From positions 1 to 10,507 of the forward strand of contig CAJXDX010000052.1 in assembly GCA_913052275.1 (NCBI GenBank): DNA of 10,507 nucleotides, given 5' to 3'. Made by a program: the position numbers and the translations under genes. Below are positions 6,386 to 10,507 of this stretch, piece by piece. Origin of the DNA: an uncultured Pseudomonadota bacterium (GTDB taxonomy: Bacteria; SAR324; NAC60-12). Within the stretch, counting starts at the first letter, position 1, and each line of letters begins with the position of its first letter. The notes under the pieces are model-generated. The model was not told where the DNA came from. It was given only the letters and a program-made list of their open reading frames with translations, and did not search any database.

Positions 6386-7228
6386 GTGAGAACTTTTTTA
6401 GACAAACTGCGTGAACTAAAGCAAAACGAGGTTGCAAAGCGCCAAAAAGAAATAAATGAGGAAAATCTGCGGGCTGAGGTTAACAATCTTGAAAAAGCTC
6501 CGGATTTTCGCAAACGGTTAATCCGCAAACCTGGAGAGCCGATTTCTCTGATACTGGAAGTGAAATCCAGAGCACCTGGACGCATAAATGTAGAGCAACT
6601 TGAAACTGAAACTGTAGTCAAAGAATTTGAGCATGGAGGCGCTAAAGCAATTTCTGTTTTGACCGATCAAAGCTGGTTTGGCGGCTCCCTGGAAATTCTG
6701 GAAAAGGTATCAAGAGTGACCACTTTGCCCTTGATGCACAAAGAGTTCATAATCAACTCTTATCAACTTTTGGAAGGCCGACTGCGGGGAGCAAGCGCGG
6801 CATTGATTCTGGCTTATTATTTTCAGCAAACAGAATTGGCCAAAATTGTAACAGAAGCTAAAAATATTGGTCTTGAAGCAGTTGTAGAATGTTCTGTTGA
6901 AAATGAACTACCAAGAGCACTTGCTGTTAATCCGGACATATTGATGATAAACAACCGACCTATCGCAGCAATTCCGGAAGACCCTACTGAAACATACGAC
7001 AAAGGAAGCATTGAGGTTATTTCAGAATGGTGGGAACGCTATCCGGAATTAAGATCATGGAAGAGACAGCCGGGAAAACTTTTGATCAGTGCAAGCTGCG
7101 TAAATTCTCCGGAAGACATCCAAAGCATATTAAAAATTCCATGTGACGCGGCCCTGGTCGGTAATGCTGCCATGACAGCTCACAACCGTGTCGGGTTTTT
7201 AAGATCTCTGACAGAAGCAGTAAACTAA
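6386..7228 (+). CDS. trpC: Indole-3-glycerol-phosphate synthase family protein (divergent TrpC)
   Basis: This TIM-barrel protein of the TrpC family has 280 residues, a little longer than the usual 255-265. The family converts CdRP to indole-3-glycerol phosphate in tryptophan synthesis. An N-terminal helical segment with FLDKLRELKQNEVAKRQ leads into E58-V-K60, LTDQSWFGGSLE (92-103), K119 in MHKEF, E168 in VVECS and N189-N190-R191. These correspond to the catalytic and substrate-binding Glu, Lys, Lys, Glu and Asn of the family. Two conserved motifs are altered. The ASPSKG loop after the first Lys reads RAPGRI, and the SESG motif before the last strand reads SASC (235-238), losing the conserved Glu and Gly. 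There is also extra sequence at about 200-230. No other trp gene is nearby. The GTG is the only start, because TGA lies in frame 9 nt upstream. It is either a diverged true TrpC or a paralogue with a different substrate. Confidence 0.8.
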   Translation: MRTFLDKLRELKQNEVAKRQKEINEENLRAEVNNLEKAPDFRKRLIRKPGEPISLILEVKSRAPGRINVEQLETETVVKEFEHGGAKAISVLTDQSWFGGSLEILEKVSRVTTLPLMHKEFIINSYQLLEGRLRGASAALILAYYFQQTELAKIVTEAKNIGLEAVVECSVENELPRALAVNPDILMINNRPIAAIPEDPTETYDKGSIEVISEWWERYPELRSWKRQPGKLLISASCVNSPEDIQSILKIPCDAALVGNAAMTAHNRVGFLRSLTEAVN

Positions 7229-7249
7229 CAATTATCTGAAAAACACCCC

Positions 7250-7684
7250 ATGGGAAAAACAACTAAATCAAAATTAAGTATTCTGGTGGTGGATGATGAT
7301 GAAAACATCCTTTTGGTTCTCCGACAGTCATTAGAGAAAGAAGGCTATCACGTAAGCACCGCCAAAAGCGCTGAGGAAGCTCTGAATACACTGCAGCGAA
7401 GTTTCTTTCACGTTGTGATAACTGATATTATGATGGGTGAAATGAGTGGTGTGGAATTGTTAATGGAAATTAAAAAAATGAACTCCCTGATGCAGATTTT
7501 TGTAATGACATCACACAGTACTCTGCCTCGGGTCATTCAATGCATGCAGGGGGGGGCATATGATTTCTTTGAAAAACCTCTGAAAATTCAGGATATCCTG
7601 GTATCACTTGGCGAGGCATCGCGCCGCGCTATTCGCTGGAGAGACTTGTACAGTCGCCACTCAGTGACAACAGAGGAAAAATAG
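7250..7684 (+). CDS. Stand-alone receiver-domain response regulator
   Basis: This 144-residue protein is one CheY/NtrC-like receiver domain with a short tail and no output domain. The acidic pocket is D15-D16-D17, the phosphoacceptor is D59 in VITDIMM, the switch Thr is T87 in VMTSH, and the conserved Lys is K109 in FFEKPL. All phosphorylation residues are therefore present. The tail after about 120 (RRAIRWRDLYSRH) is basic and helical, like the start of the linker in NtrC-type regulators. It follows the TrpC-like gene by 21 nt on the same strand and is probably co-transcribed. No histidine kinase is in the window, so its partner is unknown. Eight consecutive G residues at 7549-7556 encode part of QGGA. 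Confidence 0.92.
   Translation: MGKTTKSKLSILVVDDDENILLVLRQSLEKEGYHVSTAKSAEEALNTLQRSFFHVVITDIMMGEMSGVELLMEIKKMNSLMQIFVMTSHSTLPRVIQCMQGGAYDFFEKPLKIQDILVSLGEASRRAIRWRDLYSRHSVTTEEK
7549..7556 (+). repeat. G8 homopolymer tract inside the response regulator gene
   Basis: Eight consecutive G lie in the codons CAG GGG GGG GCA, in the loop before the conserved YDFFEKP. Gain or loss of one G would shift the frame and remove the conserved Lys109. Tracts of this kind are known slippage sites in phase-variable genes of other bacteria. Here only the tract is seen, not variation. Confidence 0.6.
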
Positions 7685-7697
7685 GAAAATATTTTTC
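7685..7697. terminator. Weak AT-rich hairpin between convergent genes
   Basis: GAAAA, TAT and TTTTC form a perfect 5-bp stem with a 3-nt loop directly after the response regulator stop codon, in the 20-nt gap between convergent genes. The stem is nearly all A-T, so it would be a poor terminator by itself. Confidence 0.2.
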
Positions 7698-7704
7698 AGC
7701 CAAT

Positions 7705-8715
7705 TCAAACCTCCCTTGAGACAATAAAATCAGCTAACTCAAAAAGGGTTTGACGCAAACTTGATTCCGGAAATTTTTCTATGCTGCGCTGGGCCTCAAG
7801 CGCATACTTCCTGGAGCATTCCAAAGTGTACTGGATGGAGCCGTAATTTTTCATCATATTGACCACTTCCTCAATCTGAGGTTTTTCAATCTCCTGATGA
7901 GTTAAAATCTGGTCCAGTCTTCTCCTGTCTGAATCATTAGCTTTTTCAAGCAATTGACTCAAAGGCAAAGTAATTTTACGTTCCTGCAAGTCTCCTCCAA
8001 CAGGTTTCCCGGTTTTATACTCATCAGTATAATCAAGAGCATCATCAACAATCTGAAAAGCAATACCTAAAGCCATACCGTATTCATACAACTGATCAGC
8101 AGAATCTTGTGATCCTCCGGCCAGTATGGCCCCTGTTTTGATGGCTGCAGCGAAAAGACATGCGGTTTTGTTTATGATTATTTCCAAATATTCTTCTTCA
8201 TCACTTGCCTCGAACGAACGAGTCAACTGTAGTAATTCTCCGCGTGCCATCCTTGTAGTTGTCTCCGACATCAGCCTCAAAACTTCTGCGTTTCGCATTT
8301 TGGTCAGTTGGTAAAAAGCCATTGCAAACAGATAATCTCCTGAAAGTACACTTGCTTCATTTCCCCAAATTCTGCATACGGCCTGCCTCGCCCTTCTGGT
8401 TTCTGCTCCATCAACTACGTCATCGTGAAGAAGTGTTGCAGTATGTAAGTACTCAATTACCTTTGCTGCCTGCATTACCTGTTCGTTAACGCCTGTAAAC
8501 ATTTCAGCTCCTAAAAGAACCAATGTTGGGCGCAGGCGCTTTCCACCAGAACCAATAATATGTTCAGTCACATTATTGAGCAAAGAAATGTCTGTTTTTA
8601 TATCACTAATTATCTGAGACTCGAGATCCTCAATATCTGAAGAGACCGGCTGAAGAATTTGTTCTAATCCGGCAGGAGGAGGATAATTTGCTGCAATTTC
8701 TAATGGCTGGCTCAT
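7705..8715 (-). CDS. ispB: Long-chain polyprenyl diphosphate synthase (octaprenyl/IspB type)
   Basis: This cytoplasmic trans-prenyltransferase adds isopentenyl diphosphate units to an allylic primer to make the long side chain of quinones. Its 336 residues compare with 323 for E. coli IspB. Motifs are in order: GGKRLRP (57-63); the first aspartate-rich motif HDDVVD with DDxxD at 98-102; the ARGELLQL region (157-164); the second motif VDDALDY with DDxxD at 224-228; then GKPVGGDLQERKITLPL. The residue five before the first DDxxD is Ala93, a small residue typical of long-chain products. The exact chain length cannot be read from sequence. The N-terminus carries about 15 extra residues (MSQPLEIAANYPPPAG). 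The ATG at 8715 follows the carboxylase stop by 16 nt without a clear Shine-Dalgarno. No quinone genes adjoin it. Confidence 0.93.
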   Translation of the reverse strand: MSQPLEIAANYPPPAGLEQILQPVSSDIEDLESQIISDIKTDISLLNNVTEHIIGSGGKRLRPTLVLLGAEMFTGVNEQVMQAAKVIEYLHTATLLHDDVVDGAETRRARQAVCRIWGNEASVLSGDYLFAMAFYQLTKMRNAEVLRLMSETTTRMARGELLQLTRSFEASDEEEYLEIIINKTACLFAAAIKTGAILAGGSQDSADQLYEYGMALGIAFQIVDDALDYTDEYKTGKPVGGDLQERKITLPLSQLLEKANDSDRRRLDQILTHQEIEKPQIEEVVNMMKNYGSIQYTLECSRKYALEAQRSIEKFPESSLRQTLFELADFIVSREV

Positions 8716-8731
8716 GAAAATTTGCAGATTA

Positions 8732-10507
8732 TCAGGTAACTACAGGCAGCATTACAAAAAGTAAATCGCCCTGGTTGACAGTGTTTTTGTCCTCTGCAAT
8801 AACTTTCGTCACTTTGTATTTAACATCATCGGGGAATAAAGTGTTTCCGTCAGTACTTTTATAGTCTGCAAGTGTTAACTCTGTGAAGACTTTCATCGAT
8901 TCAATCAGGCAAAGTGTTTGGTTTACATCAATGATCTGACCTTCACTTACAAACGGCTCATCATCCTGTGATGGTGCACGATAGAAGCCTCCCATTTGAG
9001 GAGAAAGTACTTTGAGCTCATCAGATCCTTCCAGTTTGATGGACTTTTTATCCACAGATTTATTTAAATACCCGGAATCATTAAGAGATTCACTCAACAG
9101 TTTCTGAGAGTCAATTCGCTTAAAAAAATCAGCAAGGAATCCTGTACTGAAACTTCCCTTTTTAAAAGACGCATCCTGCAAAATTGCACGGTTCAAAGCA
9201 AGGTTGGTTGAAACTCCATGAATTCTCACCCGTTTTAAATAATCAACTAAACGAGTAATGGCATCACTTCGTGATCTGCCCCAGCAGATTATTTGAGCCA
9301 CAAGGCTGTCATAAAATGGTGAAACTACAGATCCGGAAGTAATTGTTTGAATTACCCTTACATTTGATTTTTCCGGAAAATAAACTTCTGTCACATGACC
9401 TGGATCCGGAACAAATAATAACTCCCCCTTTTCATCTAGTTCAACTTTCTCAGCAATCACCCGCAATTCAATAGCATGTCCATTGAGCTTAAAATCCAAA
9501 TTGCTTATGTTGTTTCCTTGCGCGACTTCAAATTGCTGACGTACCAGGTCCACTCCGAATACCATTTCAGAGACGGGGTGTTCAACCTGAAGTCGTGTAT
9601 TCATTTCCATAAAATACACTTTTTTCCCGGTCAAATCGTAAATAAACTCCACTGTTCCCGCGCCTATGTAATCGATCTCCTCAATTAATTTTTCTGAAAA
9701 ACTGTATAGCTGCTCCCTGATTTTATTTGGTATTCCTGATGCAGTTTCTTCAATAAGTTTCTGGTAGTTTCGCTGAATCGAACAATCACGAATGCCAAAC
9801 AATTTTGAATTACCATGCATATCCCGGATTATCTGAACCTCAAGGTGGCGCATTGAGCCAATGTATTTTTCCAGATATAAATCGCCGTTACCAAATGCAC
9901 TCAAAGCCTCCTGTGACATTCGAGTGAAAGTAGATTGAAATTTCTCAGCATCTTTAACTACCTCAATCCCTTTTCCTCCTCCTCCATGTGCAGCTTTAAT
10001 TAGCACTGGGAACCCAATTTCTGAAGCTACGATCATCGCATGTGCAGGGTCCATCAAGGCTCCCTCACTGCCTGGAACAACAGGTATGTTTAGATTCCTA
10101 GCCGTCGCGATAGCGTTTGACTTGTTTCCCATTCTGTCCATATTTACCACACGCGGTCCTACAAAATTGAAACCATGTTCCCGGCATATACGGGCATAAT
10201 GAGGAGACTCAGATAAAAACCCGATTCCGGGATGAATTGCATCGACTTCCTCCTGTTCTGCAATTCTGATCACGCTCATTCCATTTAAATAACTGTCCTG
10301 TGGAGTTTCCCCGCCTATACATACCAGGTGGTCTTTTTCACTGAGCAAAGTGGCTGGATAACTTTCCATATCCGGATCAGACGCCACCAGCACCACTTCC
10401 ATTCCCGCGTCTTGTGATCCTCGAATTAGACGGGTAGCCGTGCAACCGCGGGCATGAATCAAAATACGCTTGATCTCAGCTGTATGTAAATTTTCCTGCG
10501 TAGAATA
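8732..10507 (-). CDS. Biotin carboxylase fused to biotin carboxyl carrier domain (5' end beyond window)
   Basis: This biotin-dependent acyl-CoA carboxylase component covalently holds biotin and carboxylates it with ATP and bicarbonate, as AccC plus AccB do. Residue numbers count the TTG at 10462 as 1. That TTG is probably not the start: the frame stays open for 15 more codons to the window edge and includes the first strand (EIKRILIHARG). The ATP-grasp domain has K114, K156, GGGGK (160-164), H206-L-E208, K235, E272, E286-M-N-T-R290, E294 and R334, so the E. coli AccC catalytic set is present. The usual ANRGEIA is HARGCTA, and QRRHQK is QRNYQK. After a linker at about 450-480, a biotinyl domain starts at PQMGGFYRAP, with biotin Lys524 in ESMK. 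About 12-14 extra residues follow that Lys compared with AccB. The carboxyltransferase is not visible and may be fused or adjacent upstream. ispB follows 16 nt downstream, probably in one operon. Confidence 0.88.
   Translation of the reverse strand, partial: YSTQENLHTAEIKRILIHARGCTATRLIRGSQDAGMEVVLVASDPDMESYPATLLSEKDHLVCIGGETPQDSYLNGMSVIRIAEQEEVDAIHPGIGFLSESPHYARICREHGFNFVGPRVVNMDRMGNKSNAIATARNLNIPVVPGSEGALMDPAHAMIVASEIGFPVLIKAAHGGGGKGIEVVKDAEKFQSTFTRMSQEALSAFGNGDLYLEKYIGSMRHLEVQIIRDMHGNSKLFGIRDCSIQRNYQKLIEETASGIPNKIREQLYSFSEKLIEEIDYIGAGTVEFIYDLTGKKVYFMEMNTRLQVEHPVSEMVFGVDLVRQQFEVAQGNNISNLDFKLNGHAIELRVIAEKVELDEKGELLFVPDPGHVTEVYFPEKSNVRVIQTITSGSVVSPFYDSLVAQIICWGRSRSDAITRLVDYLKRVRIHGVSTNLALNRAILQDASFKKGSFSTGFLADFFKRIDSQKLLSESLNDSGYLNKSVDKKSIKLEGSDELKVLSPQMGGFYRAPSQDDEPFVSEGQIIDVNQTLCLIESMKVFTELTLADYKSTDGNTLFPDDVKYKVTKVIAEDKNTVNQGDLLFVMLPVVT

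Noticed and set aside
8126..8489. Two + strand frames opposite ispB
   Set aside because: They are antisense shadows of the conserved prenyltransferase and have no ribosome-binding sites or motifs.
9476..9688. 70-codon + strand frame opposite the biotin carboxylase
   Set aside because: It is antisense to the conserved ATP-grasp and C-terminal biotin carboxylase region and shows no coding features of its own.

Overview
The window looks like chromosomal DNA of a Gram-negative, moderately AT-rich bacterium. It is gene-dense, mostly housekeeping, with two gene-poor patches between 5398 and 6385. An integral-membrane DgkA, a long-chain polyprenyl diphosphate synthase and a single-chain biotin carboxylase/biotin carrier point to a proteobacterium-like lineage. 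A deltaproteobacterial or SAR324-type organism is my guess, but no 16S or other taxonomic marker is present, so this is inference only.

Region 1 (25-5397, + strand) is a compact run of four genes. They are pheT (phenylalanyl-tRNA synthetase beta chain), dgkA (small membrane diacylglycerol kinase), a moaD-type sulfur carrier ending in Gly-Gly, and a 742-residue protein. That last protein joins an uncharacterised N-terminal domain, a metallo-beta-lactamase fold with a full metal-ligand set, and two degenerate cyclic-nucleotide-binding-like domains. The first three genes are separated by 4 nt each, so they are probably co-transcribed and translationally coupled.

Region 2 (5398-6385) is AT-rich. 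It holds two very small paralogous genes on the - strand (52 and 55 codons), each behind a strong AGGAG ribosome-binding site. Both proteins begin MSVS and share a DSDF end. They match no family I know and are the best candidate for something undescribed here. Short palindromes, a candidate promoter and a 9-bp hairpin surround them.

Region 3 (6386-7684, + strand) pairs an indole-3-glycerol-phosphate synthase-like (TrpC family) protein with a stand-alone receiver-domain response regulator. The TrpC-like protein keeps the catalytic Lys/Glu core but has lost the SESG phosphate/substrate motif. The response regulator carries a run of eight G residues inside its coding sequence.

Region 4 (7705-10507, - strand) converges on region 3. 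It holds a long-chain polyprenyl diphosphate synthase (IspB type) preceded by a biotin carboxylase fused to a biotinyl domain. The reading frame of the carboxylase runs off the right edge of the window. The two genes are 16 nt apart and probably form an operon serving fatty-acid or acyl-CoA carboxylation and quinone side-chain synthesis.

No rRNA, tRNA, CRISPR array, insertion sequence or prophage gene was seen.
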